From Elephas maximus indicus (Eukaryota > Chordata > Mammalia > Proboscidea > Elephantidae): 64,000 nt of DNA. The position numbers and the translations under genes are program-made. The stretch lies in assembly GCF_024166365.1 (NCBI RefSeq), contig NC_064830.1, forward strand, positions 89,520,968-89,584,967. Direction: 5' to 3'. Positions 24,062 to 35,680 of this stretch are shown in pieces. Position 1 is the first letter of the stretch, and every line of letters begins with the position of its first letter. Under the pieces are notes generated by a model that was not told the DNA's origin, searched no databases, and saw only the letters and a list, made by a program, of their open reading frames with translations.

Positions 24062-25508
24062 ATGGGTGGGGAAAAGTTTGCTCTGCTGGGGGAAATCCCA
24101 GGGTGGCCAGGGACGCATGCCCTGGGACCACTAGCCCAGGCTATTGATGCCTGGGGACCTGTGCGTGAGTACAGGAACGCCCCGAAAATGCCACAGGGAC
24201 TGTTGCAGTTACTAGAGTCTTTGCATGTTGAGAAAGAAAAGAAGGATGTATGTATTCTGGTTGCAGGAGTTGCGTGGCCGCTGTTGTGGACCTGGCGATA
24301 TTCGTGGGAGGCTGAATTAGCGGCCAAGGCTCAGATCAGACAGCTAGAAGATGACTTGCAGTTGGAGACAGAAGCGAGGATTCTTCAGGCTTCAATTACT
24401 GAGGGTTTAGCCCATCGGCTCCAGGATAGTGATGACAAAGTGGAAGTGTTGGCATGTCGTGTAGCAAAGCTAAAGGGGCGAAGGTTGCCATGGCAGAGGC
24501 TAAGGGCAGTGATGGTTCACACCACCTGGAACCCCAAAACTTGGGACCCAATGGAGGACTCCTCCTCCAATGAGGAGGATTGGGTTTCATTGGTTGAAAT
24601 ACCGAGGCAGCCCCAGCTCCTGACTGCTCCTACGGGGTATGCCGCATAATGGTCACTAAAATAAAGGCAGAGCAGCCCCATCTGCATGGAGTAGAGCCCC
24701 AGGATCTGCCCCCAGCAGATAGGACACAACACGCTACCAGGTGGGAGTACACCGCGGCTGAGCTAGGGGACCTGGCCACGAGATACAGACAGAAGGGTCG
24801 AGAGACGGTGGTAGGGTGGCTACTACGACTGTGGGACACTGGAGCTGAAGGGATAATACTAACGGGTGCTGAGATGTCTAAAATAGCCTCTGTTACATTG
24901 CAACCAGCTTTGAGACAAAGGCTCCATGGGGCCGTCAATGAAGAGAAAGTTGTATCTCTCCTCAGTTGGGTATCGGCGCCTGTAGAGGGGCTTGGCTGAG
25001 TATAAGTGACATTCCCTCCTCCCCGCTGTGATGGCAAAGTATGGAGGAGTTACAAGAGGTTGTTAAGGAACTGGGAATGAAGCATGCAGTTTATGCTGAG
25101 CATTTCCGGTGCCCTGACAACGAGCTGTTTACAGCAGGAATGAAAGATGCCATTTTACAGTCAGCACCTAACCGGTGGTGTGGTCCCCTGATTTCCATTT
25201 TGAGCCTACTGTTAAAAAAAAAAGCCCATTTTGCAGGTCGCTCAAGCAATAGCAGATTTGGGGGAAACGGAACGGCTGCGCAAATTAAGGAGGTGAAAGG
25301 AACGAGCTGTGGGCCAGTCTGGGTGACACGGCGACAGATGTGGGTAGACTTAATACAAGCTGGTGTTAGTAAGGAAAAAATTGACAAAAAACCCAACGGT
25401 GTGTTGGTGCAGCTCTGGCAGCAGTTAAAACCTGAACAGAAATTCCAACCTCTTCCCAAAACGCCAAGGGAAACTACAGGCCCCAGTGCCCTTCCTGCAT
25501 GGGAATAA
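24062..25508 (+). pseudogene. ERV-A gag remnant
   Basis: Old retroviral structural gene, broken. The likely start at 24062 encodes Met-Gly-Gly, a myristoylation-type N-terminus. A hydrophobic stretch at about 24246-24300 is followed by a Glu/Lys/Leu-rich, probable coiled-coil segment to about 24480. The first frame stops at 24649; another runs 24649-24999 and another 25041-25508, so at least two breaks are visible. The open frame also extends back into the 5' LTR, but that part is not expected to be coding. No zinc knuckle was recognised. Confidence 0.65.
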
Positions 25509-25960
25509 CCGCAGCCCCTGGCATAGTGGGGTGGCCAAAGTCCCCTCGTGGTGCGGATGGTGCTGGGAGATCAGCGGTCACACATAGAAGTCACCATCCA
25601 CTGGTCCACATATAATAAACAGATCGTATTGGCCTTGGTGGAGCTGAATGTACTTTGATTCATGGTAATATCTATAAATTTACTGGCCCCTTGCACACTA
25701 GTGTTTTTACGGGTGCACACTATAGACGGCTATGATGGAAGCACTGCCAGGGTGAGACGCATTACCTTGACACTCCGGATAGGACGGCTTCTACCCTGCC
25801 TCTATCAAGTGTATATTTTCCCCTTGCCCGAATATATTCTAGGTGTAGATGTGTTAGCTAATCTTGAATTAATGACTACTGCTGGAGAATTTCAACTAAG
25901 TTGTGAAACCTGTTACCCAGGGGCATGCCAAATGGACCCCAGTAAAATTGTTTGTTCCTA
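25509..25960 (+). pseudogene. ERV-A protease remnant
   Basis: Retropepsin-like region: a hydrophobic lead-in near 25630 and a later ILGVDVL word near 25840, as found near the C-terminal end of retroviral proteases. The active-site Asp-Thr pair is missing and the frame shifts there, so it is inactive. Confidence 0.5.
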
Positions 25961-27730
25961 GAAGGATAGTTAATACCAGACAATACCACCTCCCTGGGGA
26001 AGGAATTACTGGAATTATCAGGGAGCTAGAAAAAGCTGGGGTCATTTTACCTACACACAGGCCCTTTAACAGTCCCGTGTGGCCAGTGTGGAAACCAGAC
26101 AGCTCTTGGAGGATGACGGTAGATTACAGGGAGCTAAATAAGGTGGTCCCCCCCATAAATGCCGCCGTGCCTAATATTGCCACCTTCCTAAATGACTTTG
26201 GAAAATCTTTGGGTACTTATCGTTTTGTGCTGGACTTTGCTAATGCTTTTTTTAGCATAAAAAAAAAAATAGGCATTGATAAAACTAGTCAGGATCAGTT
26301 TGTCTTTGAATGGTGGGGCAAACATTGGACTTTTCGAGTTTTGCCCCAAGGGTACTTACACAGCCCTACCATTTGTCATGGGATGGTGGCCAAAGATCTG
26401 ACAACCTGGAAGTGTCCAGAAGGCATTGCAGTATTTTACTACATTGATGATATTATGTTAACCAGTGAGTCTCTTTCCTCTTTACAACAAGCAGGACCCT
26501 GCCTTATTCAACACACGGGAGCCCGAGGATGGGGCATCAACTGCACCAAACTACAGGGCTCTGGATCCTCTGTCAAGTTTTTGGGTGTTGTACGGTTGGG
26601 TACGACCAAGGTTATTCCCGCCGCTGTTCTAGATAAAGTACAGGCTTACCTTCTCCCCATCACCATGAAACAATTGCAAACTTTCCTAGGACTGTTAGGA
26701 TACTGGAGGCCATTTATACCCCATTTAGCTCAGCTACTATGACCTCTATATCGCTTAATTAAGAAAGGGGTGCAGTGGATTTGGATCCCTGAACATGACT
26801 CTGCCTTTTCTGGTGCAAAGGTGGCAGTCAAGCAAGCACAAGCCTTGGGAATGGTGGATGCAGCCTTACCTTGCCAGCTAGACGTGACAATTACTCCAGA
26901 GGGATTTGGGTGGGGCCGTTGGCAGAAACAGTCTGGGAGGAGGGTGCCTTTAGGGCTCTGGTCCCAACCAAGGAAAGGCACTGAGGTGCAATATAGCCCC
27001 CTGGAAAAGCAGCTGTATGCTGTTTACCTTAGCTTGCAGGATGCAGAAGATGTCGCTAAGCAATTGCCTATGACTGTTCGCACCCAATATCCAGTGGCTG
27101 GGTGGGTGAAGGAATTTGCTAAACCACAGGCTGGAGTAGCACAGGCCCCGACGTTAGCAAAATGGCATGCCTACCTGCAACAACAAAGTACCTATTCCTC
27201 TAGTCCTTTGAGCACTGAACTACACAATATCCTTGGCCCTGTCACGTTTCTCTCTGAGTTACCCGAAACTGATTTACAGGCAGCGTGGACAACGGCACCC
27301 CTGGAATCCCCCGTCAAAGAAAGGCAGGCTCCAATTCTATATGATGCCTAGTACACTGATGGATCTGCTAAAGGGATGCCACCAAGATGGACTGCTGTAG
27401 CCATCTGTGCCACTAAAAGATGTGTTGTGGGTCGACTCAGGTACCGGGTATAGCAGCCAATGGGCCGAGCTAAGAGCAGCATGGATGGTGCTTATACATG
27501 AAGACAGCCCCATTTCCTTAGCAACAGATAGCTGGGCTGTATATAAAGGCCTCACACTTTGGTTAGGCCAGTGGCATGCTGATCAATGGAAGGTAAGCCA
27601 CCGCCCTCTCTGGGAGAAGAGCATGTGGCAGGACATTAGGGATCGAATGCGAGCCATGGACATACAAGTGTACCATGTACCAGCCTACTCCATGGCGTCT
27701 CTCCCAGGACAATCAAGAGACAGATGCTTT
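25961..27730 (+). pseudogene. ERV-A reverse transcriptase and RNase H remnant
   Basis: Reverse-transcriptase blocks in order: TVDYREL near 26118, VLPQGYLHSP near 26340 and the catalytic YIDD box at 26440-26451. The first frame ends with a stop at 26740-26742. The connection region follows to a TAG at 27349-27351. Directly after it comes TDGSA, then AELRA and TDSWAV, the RNase H acidic residues. Two in-frame stops are visible, so no full enzyme can be made. Confidence 0.85.
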
Positions 27731-27739
27731 AACATGGAT

Positions 27740-28330
27740 ATGAACCCTGGGGGAGATGCTAAGGGATGGTGTGGCTGTGTGCCTACACAAGAAGACCAGA
27801 CACAAAGGGCAGCGTACATTATGGGAAATAGCAAAATGTCTTGGACTGCCCCTCACTATGTCACAGGTCATAGACGCCTGTCACTCTTGCCCTTCCTGCT
27901 CCTTAGAACAAAGAAGATCTCTGCCCTGGCACCTTGGCTCCATTCCCCACAGCCAAATACCAGTTTGGTGCTGGCAGGTGGATTATATAGGGCCATTGCC
28001 TCTATCAGACAATTGTAAGTATGCTCTTACCTGCGCCAACACCGCAACTGGCCTCTTACAAGCATATCCCTGTAAAAGGGCCACACAGAAGTCAACCATT
28101 AGAGCCGTACAAGGGCTATGCGCATCTTATGGCCAACCAACGGACACTGACAGTGACCAAGGAACACATTTCACAGGATAGGATGTACAGGAATGGGCAG
28201 AACACCATGGTATCCACTGGCATTTCCACCTGCCCTATAACCCAAAAGCAGCAAGACTCATTGAACACATTGAACAGACTTTTGAAAAAAGTTTTGCGAC
28301 ATGACACCCACCATTTGCACCCATAGACTC
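27740..28330 (+). pseudogene. ERV-A integrase remnant
   Basis: CHSCPSC (half of the His2-Cys2 zinc site) follows a histidine-rich lead. The core has VDYIGPL and DSDQGTHF, two of the three acidic residues. A TAG stop at 28179-28181 directly follows, and the region of the third acid is read only in another frame. Broken. Confidence 0.8.
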
Positions 28331-28599
28331 ACAGGCTGCCAGAAGCTCTCCTTTCTATCAATGAATATCCACAACAAACAAGGCCAAGTGCTCACACCCT
28401 TCTGACTCAAGGGCCTCAACAATCCCTGGGAGTGCAGTTACAATCATTAGAGGGCCTAACCTGGGGCTCTCTTCCCTATGTGCAGAAAGCCACAATAATC
28501 TCCTTATTCCTGCACCTTGAGCCATCCCACCTGGAGCTAGTACCCTATGGTTACCCAGGGAATGGAAGACACCTCCCCTACGGTTTGGTATCGGGGTTG

Positions 28600-30095
28600 C
28601 GGGGAGCAGTGTAATTTATAATTCACCCCTTGGTTGCATCCAACCCCACCCAAGGTATTGGAAATAGTAAATCCTACTGACAAGACTATACCAGGTGGCA
28701 GTATTTTCATGAGTTTGTGGTCCATTATTACCCCTCCCTTAGACTATGCGAGACAGCCTAACCAGGAAGGACCCGTGGGCCGAAAGGTATGGTATTACAA
28801 GCCAGGACAAAAACCTCTACCAGGGTAATGTTAAGTGCTCCCACCACTACCACCTGCATACTGCCTGAGGGTGCCGATTTGCCTAGGCTGGTGCCTATGA
28901 CCTCTCTCTCTTTTCACCCATAGGGTGGCAGGGAACCTCTTTGCAGCATGGGCTATCGAGATTGCTGCTGCTCGCAACAATAGCGATTGCTGGGATTGCG
29001 GAGAGCTGCCTATGTTGTCTGCTGCGGGCCTGCCGTGGAAAATATATCCAGCTAACTGTACAGCACAGGCAAGCTTGGATCAATGGCGTAATCACACCAG
29101 GAAATCCACTACCCCTTTCCGTGGGAAGCCCTCATGCAACGGCAGCATGACATTTACGACTTATACTGACACCCTCACTAAAGTTTTGTACCCTCTTATA
29201 CGAGAACAGGTAAATAAGTCCCAACCTATGGCAGAAACCGTGTGGGATGGCCTAGGATGGATGGTACCACTTGCTGTTATCCTCTCAGCACTTGCTCCCT
29301 ATTGTCCAGAAAGAATAGGTGGCACAAAGCATATGGGTCGGCTCCTCCCAGAAGAGTGTCAACAAGTTTAGAATATTACCAATTCCACTTGGCTAGGAAA
29401 GCAGACCACCAAACCAGGAGGCTTTTCCATCCCAGGTGGCTGGTTGTGGGTATGTGGACCCCATGGGTGGCCCTATCTACCCCACAACTGGACTGCCCTC
29501 TGCAGCTGGGACCATCCCTGTCTGCCTGGGACTATCTATAAACACCTTCCCAGCCACCCATCTAACTGGGAAGCTGCTAAAGCACCCTGGACCCCTACGC
29601 GGCGTACTGCGTGGTGGTTTTATCCCTTATCTATTTTTTCGCCAGCCGCAGCTTCTATAGATATAGAATGGCAAGGAGGAGCATTAGCCAAGCATACTGC
29701 CGAAGCTTTAAATAATACCCATTATGCATTAAAAAAAAAAAAACCCTTTTAAATCAAGAAACTTCGCAAAAGAGAAAAGTAGTATTACAAAATAGGATGG
29801 CGTTAGGTATTTTAACTGCTGCACACGGTTGCGGGGGGGGGTGCTCCTGCGCCCTCAGTTATACACAGTGTTGTGTATACATCCCCAACCGTAATATTAC
29901 CCCCACTCTCAGACCCGCATCACTGAGATCAATCACTTACAAATAGAGCCCTTATCGCAATGGCTCACCTCCTTGCCCACTACTTGGCGACATGTGTTTA
30001 TACCCGTCTTTGGCTTCATAGTTTGTAGTGTATGTTGTTGCTGTCTCATTTATTGCCTCTGTGAGTTGGGATTGCAAACTCAACCATGGGCTTGA
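28600..30095 (+). pseudogene. ERV-A envelope remnant
   Basis: A surface-subunit remnant with Trp/Cys-rich words (WVCGPHGWPYLP near 29445) lies in several frames. A transmembrane-subunit remnant contains a CX6CC motif at 29848-29874 and a hydrophobic anchor with a Cys cluster near 30000-30065. Several stops and frameshifts occur, including near homopolymers at 29731 and 29833. No open frame covers either subunit. Confidence 0.75.
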
Positions 30096-30160
30096 GGGAC
30101 TATGTGGAAGAGGGGCGCGTAGATTGCGCAGGCCCTGATAAAATCAAAGTGGACTGTACG

Positions 30161-30585
30161 GAGACAAGATTTCATCATGGCCGTGCTTTGGTCACAACAG
30201 GCCTTTGGCCAGGATCCTAGAAAAAGCCCCGCTGGCCTCGAGCTGATGAAAATTGGCCCGGATCCTGGAATAACAACTCTCTTTAGCCTTGAGCCCATGA
30301 GAAGAGACTGCCCTCGCCCAAGTTTGATTATGTTTAACCCCTGGGTCTTAAGGAAACAGCTGCGCGCACCCTTTCTTCTGTCCCCCTGTAAATTTCTTTG
30401 GCTCTTTGGCTTGGCGTGGATCTCCTCCAGCCGGCAGCCACTGGAGAGCAGCTGCTTGCTGGTGTCTGTAAGTTTCCCTGAATAAACACATGAATCTGGA
30501 AAGAGCTATGTGCTGTGTCAGTTCTTCAGATTATCTGCCAGGATGCACAGTGAGGGGCTTTCCTTGCTGGGGCTGTCCCCTGACA
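30161..30585 (+). repeat. ERV-A 3' LTR
   Basis: Copy of the 5' LTR with AATAAA intact at 30481-30486. Substitutions against the 5' copy are scattered along the length. The 5' edge lies in 'gtacggagac', again without TG at the shared boundary. Confidence 0.85.
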
Positions 30586-30699
30586 ATGGGGTAGTAGAAA
30601 CCTTCCATGGTAAAGATTGCACAACTCGACAAATCTGCTAAAACCAACAAAAGAACCAACACTCAGAGGGAAGGCCTGAAACATTTTGCAACCTTTAGC

Positions 30700-31355
30700 G
30701 AACCAATGGATCCAGGTTTTGAGCATCATTGGCCAGAACTGCAGGAAGGAAGACAACCACACACCTATTGGAAAAACCCACCACCTCCTGTGAAATACCC
30801 TTGCCAAAAAGAAAACTAAGCCTGAATCCTGTCAGGCTTCCAGATGCAAACACTAATTTACAGGAAAACCAGAGGACAGAGGAACATGTTAAACTATACC
30901 ATGTGAATGCAACCAGAAAAATTCAGACCATGAGAAACTTATCAGAAAAATAACTTATTATCTTCAGTAGATACATTGCAAGGAAAACAAAATGTTAAAA
31001 CACATATAACAAATCACAGCATGTGGTCAACATTTATGAGACAATTGAAAATTTGAACACTGGATATTTGATAACATTAAGGAAATTTTTAAAAATTTTG
31101 GTTGCGATCATGGTATTGTGGTTGTAACAAAAAGTCTTTATCTTTTAGAGAAACAGCTGAAATGCATAAAAATATATTATAGCTGGTTTTGTTTTAAAAT
31201 AATCCTGGAAGATAGATAGTAGATACGGGTGTGATTGGAGCTGAATTAGCCACAAATTGACAGTTGTTGGGGCTGGGTGATGGATACCTGGGGGTTTATC
31301 ATACTTTTCATTCTACTTTTGTGTATGTTTGAAATTCCCTATAATAAAAAAACAA
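30700..31355 (+). mobile_element. L1 3' UTR (older L1M type)
   Basis: 'ctggatatttgataacatta', 'gtattgtggttgtaacaaaa', 'gggggtttatcatacttttc' and terminal 'ccctataataaaa'. Confidence 0.6.
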
Positions 31356-31514
31356 GTTCAAAGATAGATAAGGAAAGGACAGAGAGGGCCATCACTTGAG
31401 ATATCGGGAAAAGGTCATGGGAAGTTTTTTAGGATGAGGTAAAGTAGTGGTCCTCAATCTTGGCTGCAAACGGGAATTGCCTGGGGAGCTTTAAAAGGTA
31501 CTAAAGCCTGCCCT

Positions 31515-32235
31515 CATCTATTGCTGGTGGGAATGTAAAATGGTGCAGCAACGGGGGAGAAGTTTGGCAGCTCCTCAAAAAGTTGAACATGGAATTACCA
31601 TATGACACAGCAATCTCAACCCTAGGTATATAGCTGGAAGAAGTGAAAGCAGGAACAGGAACCTATACACCAATGTTCGTTGCAGCACCTTTCACAATAG
31701 CCAAAGGTGGAAACAACCTAAATGTCCATCAACGGATGGATGGATAAACAAAATGTGGTGTATATATATACAATGGAATATAACACAGCTATAAAGAAAA
31801 ATGAAGTCCTGATGCATGTCACGATATGGATAAATCTTGAAAACATCATGCCAAGTGAAATAAGTCTCAAAAGGACAAATACTGTATGATCTCACTGATA
31901 CGAAACAAGCGAACCTATAGGACAGAGTAGAACTGCCCCATAGAGTTTCTAAGGAGCAGCTGGTGGATTTGAACTGCCAACCTTTTGGTTAGCAGCTGAA
32001 CTCTTAACCACTGCACCAGCAGGGCTCCAGAGATTTTTAGTTGCCAGGGATGAGAGGGAGAGGGGAAGGAGGAGCATTTGTTTGGGGTCATTGAGTTTAT
32101 GTTAATGGTGGTGGAATATTTTGGAAAAGGATAGCGATAACGTTGGCACGATGTGAAAAATGTAATCAATGTCATTAAATTGTAAATGTAGAAGTTGTGC
32201 TGGAGAATGGTTTGCTGTGAACATTTTCACAATTA
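31515..32235 (+). mobile_element. L1 3' part, interrupted by an AfroSINE
   Basis: 'gctggtgggaatgtaaaatg', 'gtccatcaacggatggatgg', 'aaataagtctcaaaaggaca', then 'attttcacaattaaaaataa' after the SINE. Confidence 0.75.
31912..32029 (-). mobile_element. AfroSINE, 3'-truncated
   Basis: 'ggacagagtagaactgcccc' to 'cactgcaccagcagggctcc', reverse orientation, inside the L1 at 31515-32235. Confidence 0.8.
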
Positions 32236-32552
32236 AAAATAAATAAAAGAAAAAGGGAATAAAGTACTGATGCCTGGGCCTCACTGACAGCCTGGTTTAA
32301 TTGGTCTGGAATGTGGTCACATAAACCTAATTTATAGCAGAATTGAGAGCCTTTGAGCTAGAGGAAGAGAAGAATAGCTACCATGGTATCGATGCCTACC
32401 ACTTTCCAGGCGCTCTACATACGTTGTCACAAATCCTACCCACAGTCCTTCAAGGTAAATATTGTTCATTTGTGTAGGTAGATGGAAAACTGAGCTCCAG
32501 AAAGATAAAGGCAAATTACCTGAAGACTAGAGCTAGAAAATAATGTGGTTGA

Positions 32553-32936
32553 TGTCAGTTGCCATTGAGTGAGCTCTGACTCGTGGCAACCTTATATATG
32601 ACAGAATGCAGCATTGCCTGGTCCTGTGCCATTTTCATGATTATTGGTATATGTGAGTCCGTTGTTCCAGCTATTGTGAACACTTTCCAGCCTAGGAGGC
32701 TTATCTTCCAGCACTATATTGGACAATATTCTGTTGTGATCCATAAGGTTTTCATTGGCTAATTTTTGTAAGTAGAGCACTAGGCCTTTCTTCCTAATCT
32801 GTCTTAGTCTGGAAGCTCAGTTGAAACCTGTCCACCATGGGTGACCCCGTTGGTATTTGAAATACTGGTGGCATGGCTTTCAGCATCGCAGCAACACACA
32901 AGCCACCACAGCATGACAAACTGACAGATGAGTGGT
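32553..32936 (-). mobile_element. Short RTE derivative (5' tip joined to 3' end)
   Basis: On the plus strand it starts with the RTE 3' tip reversed and passes near 32690 straight into the RTE 5' region ('cagcctaggaggcttatctt'), ending at the 5' tip ('gacaaactgacagatgagtg'). The internal coding region is absent. Confidence 0.7.
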
Positions 32937-33059
32937 AGTAGAAAAAATAAAGCTAGAAAATTATAAATGTGGATCCATGTCTTCCCTCTCCATAGCCTGG
33001 GTTCTTTTAGAAGGCTCTGCAGCTTCCACCAGTGGGGAATACTTTCTGGCAACCGTTCT

Positions 33060-33950
33060 TTAGATAAATTGCTCTGATTGTCTATTGTAGAGGCAGAATG
33101 TTACACGCTGCATGCTCCATTTATGAAAAATAAATACATATGTCTGGTTTTATTGAAGCCCTGACTGTCTCATGCATTTCTGACAAAAAGGATTCCTGTG
33201 GATAGCCTTGAAAATACGGATTCTCCTAACTCACAGCTGTTATTGAAAGCTTTGTGGGGGGAGTGCTGGTCTTGGAGCTGCAAGAAGCGAGCAGGTCAGA
33301 GAGCTTGGCCAGAGAAGACGCTACGTGAGGAGACAGCTGTGATTGTTTTCCATCCACGCAGTGGTTATATTATGTAAGCATTCTCCCAAGATGCCTGGAC
33401 TTCAGAGGTTATAGTTTCAACCTGTGGGATGTAAACTTGATCTCTCAAGGCAATGCCTTCTTAACTGGTTGCCCAGAGTTTTATTAAAATTGGCATCTCT
33501 CTTTCTGAGGGGATCCAAAGCACCTTGGGATATTTTCTGCCCCTCATTTCTCTTTACCAAGAATGTAAAGAGATACAGATGAACGGATGACTGGCAGAGC
33601 ACATGAGGTCTTTCCCTCTGTGGCATGCTGAACATTCTCTTCTCGATTGTTGACCACTTTTTATTGTCTCTATGCTACCCCTAACTAGCCATCCCTTCAT
33701 CTATCATTCAGTTGTTTTAACAAATACTTGTTCACGCCTTGGCTAGGTGGGACACAAAGGGAAGGTCTATGGACTGGCCCCAAATGAATGTAACAGGTCT
33801 TGGTTCTTCATTTTATGTGTAAGGATGTGGTCAGTGCTTGTAGCACAGTGGTGTTATGGAAAGCAGACTGAAGTGGTTTGCTCCTACAACCAAGCAACGG
33901 TGGTCTGGTCCTGCTACCACTAGTTTGTAATAGAATCTGATATGACATAA
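33060..33950. other. No recognised feature
   Basis: Apparently unique intronic sequence of QPRT. No supportable exon or repeat family seen. Confidence 0.4.
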
Positions 33951-33959
33951 TGTGAAATA

Positions 33960-34170
33960 GCTAACACCTATATGACCTTTCATGGGCACTGTTCCATGGG
34001 CGCTGCTTTGTATATTTTAACACATTTAATCCTCACGACAACCCCATGAGGTAGGTACTATTATCTCCATTTTACAGATAAGGAAACTGAGGCACAGGAA
34101 GTTTCACGCCAAGTTTTGCCTAAGTCTCACACAGTTGGGAAGTGTGGAGCCAGGATTACAAACCCAGGCA
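33960..34170 (+). mobile_element. MIR SINE
   Basis: 'tttaatcctcacgacaaccc', 'ttttacagataaggaaactg' and 'gtctcacacagttgggaagt' in MIR order. Confidence 0.8.
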
Positions 34171-34314
34171 AGATGGCTCTGGAATCCTCACTTACCCATC
34201 GCACTACACTATTGTTTAATCTAGCATAAAACGATACTTTTAGTTATTATGTGTTTATTATATCAGTATTTACAGAGTTCTACAAGCCACACCCAGGGTT
34301 CCAGGACCTCTGCG

Positions 34315-34470
34315 ACTGGTGTAGTAGGAACAACCTGAACTTGGGAATCAGAAATGTCTGGGTTTGAATCCCAGCTCCACCAGCTGTATGACTTTCAGCA
34401 AGTTGCTAAGGTCTCTGAGGGCCCGTTTCACCAGAAACTGGCAGGGCAGCAATAAGGATGAAATGAGCCA
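34315..34470 (+). mobile_element. MIR SINE
   Basis: 'gggtttgaatcccagctcca' and 'ctgtatgactttcagcaagt' mark the MIR 5' half and core. Confidence 0.7.
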
Positions 34471-34679
34471 CTGACAGAAGATAGATGTCTGAACCAATGC
34501 CTACCACCTACTCCATCTATTTATTGATTGATTCATTTGATAAACACCAGATGGAGTCAGAAGCTAGTTAGCACCGCAGCTTCTTCGTAACTCTTCTTTT
34601 CTCTCCCCAAAGAGAAATAGCCTTCACGTAGGGTGAAGTGTGATCGCTCATTACACAAGTGGTGAAAAGATGTATAGAA

Positions 34680-35040
34680 TTTCAGAGTGACGGGGATGAC
34701 CTGTGTCTAAGGTCTGAGAGCAATGAGGGAGGGCTCAGAGAGGTTGGCCTAAGACTAGACTGAAATTTGACAGGTGACCTCCCAAGGAGGCATGCCAGAC
34801 AGGAGGAACTGAGAAGAGAACCCAGGAAGCACGGGCGTGCCAGTGGAAGGCCCCATATGCAGGGAATGGTGAGGAACCTTAGGCATGTGGGGAATAGCGA
34901 GAGAGGTGAACCGTAGGACGCGGCCAGACTGGATAGGCCTTGAATGACAGGAAAGAGTTTGAGTTTGTTCATTAGGCGATGAGAAGTTACTGAAAATTTT
35001 TGATCAGAAGTCACATAACCAAAAATATACTATGAAGTTA
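34680..35040 (-). mobile_element. L2 LINE fragment
   Basis: Antisense L2-like words: 'actggataggccttgaatga', 'gatcagaagtcacataacc'. Boundaries approximate. Confidence 0.5.
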
Positions 35041-35057
35041 AACTTTTAAATTGTATT

Positions 35058-35259
35058 TACCAGTTGCCATAGAGCCGACTGACTTATAGTGACCCCGTGT
35101 GTGCCAGAGTAGAAGTGTGCTCCGTAGGGTTTTTTGAATGACTGATTTTTCAGAAGTGGACTGCCAAGCCTTTCTTCTGAGGTACTCCTGGGTGGACTTG
35201 AACCTCCAACCTTTCAGTTAGCAACCAATCGTGTTAACCATTTGCAGTACCCAGGGACT
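35058..35259 (-). mobile_element. AfroSINE/RTE composite
   Basis: Tail 'agttgccatagagccgactg', a middle 'gtggactgccaagcctttct' block from the RTE 5' region, then the tRNA-like head 'ggacttgaacctccaacctt' to 'cccagggactcc'. Reverse orientation. Confidence 0.7.
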
Positions 35260-35344
35260 CCAAATTATGTTTAGGGTTCTTGAAAGATGTAAGATAGGAA
35301 GCTGTTGCAATGGTCTGGGCAAGAAACAGTGAGCCAGGGTGAAC

Positions 35345-35680
35345 TGTACTGGGAGGGCATCCCTCTCCAGGCTCTAAGAAAAAGGGACACTGTACTTGGA
35401 CTCCATACCCACAAGATATGCCTGGACTGGCTATCTTGGAAAACTGAGGCACACACCATAGTTAACATATCCCCGCCTGTACCTATGAATAAACATGAAT
35501 CTTTTCCTACCCAAGAACTTTTAAAAACCCAGACCTGTCTTTTGTTCTGTGAGATGAGGGTAAGCCTTGCCCTAGGCCTTCCTCTTCTCCACTTGCAAGC
35601 CTCTTCAATAAAGCTTTGTTCGTGTAGAAAGTTCTGCACGCCTTACCTGTTCATTCTTGACCAGTGTGAAGCAAGAACCT
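35345..35680 (+). mobile_element. Possible LTR
   Basis: 'caagcctcttcaataaagct' with AATAAA and a following 'gctttgttcg' look like the R region of a class I LTR. No matching partner LTR, clear ends or duplication seen. Confidence 0.3.

Larger units (their letters stand above)
23595..30585 (+). mobile_element. Endogenous retrovirus ERV-A, two LTRs with broken gag-pro-pol-env
   Basis: A 7.0 kb provirus in QPRT intron 1, antisense to the gene. LTRs of about 420 bp flank, in order, gag, protease, reverse transcriptase, RNase H, integrase and envelope remnants. Every gene is interrupted by stops or frameshifts, so it is defective. The env TM has a CX6CC motif, typical of gamma-like and some other simple retroviruses. 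The family is not assigned. LTR divergence suggests an old insertion, later than the host L1. Confidence 0.9.
23470..30650 (+). mobile_element. L1 3' UTR fragment, split by provirus ERV-A
   Basis: Left part 23470-23594: 'tttatatgaaatggctggaa', 'ggttagtggttgctaggggc'. The right part resumes at about 30586: 'ggggtagtagaaaccttcca', 'aagattgcacaactcgacaa'. The two pieces read on in normal L1 order once the provirus is removed. Confidence 0.7.
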
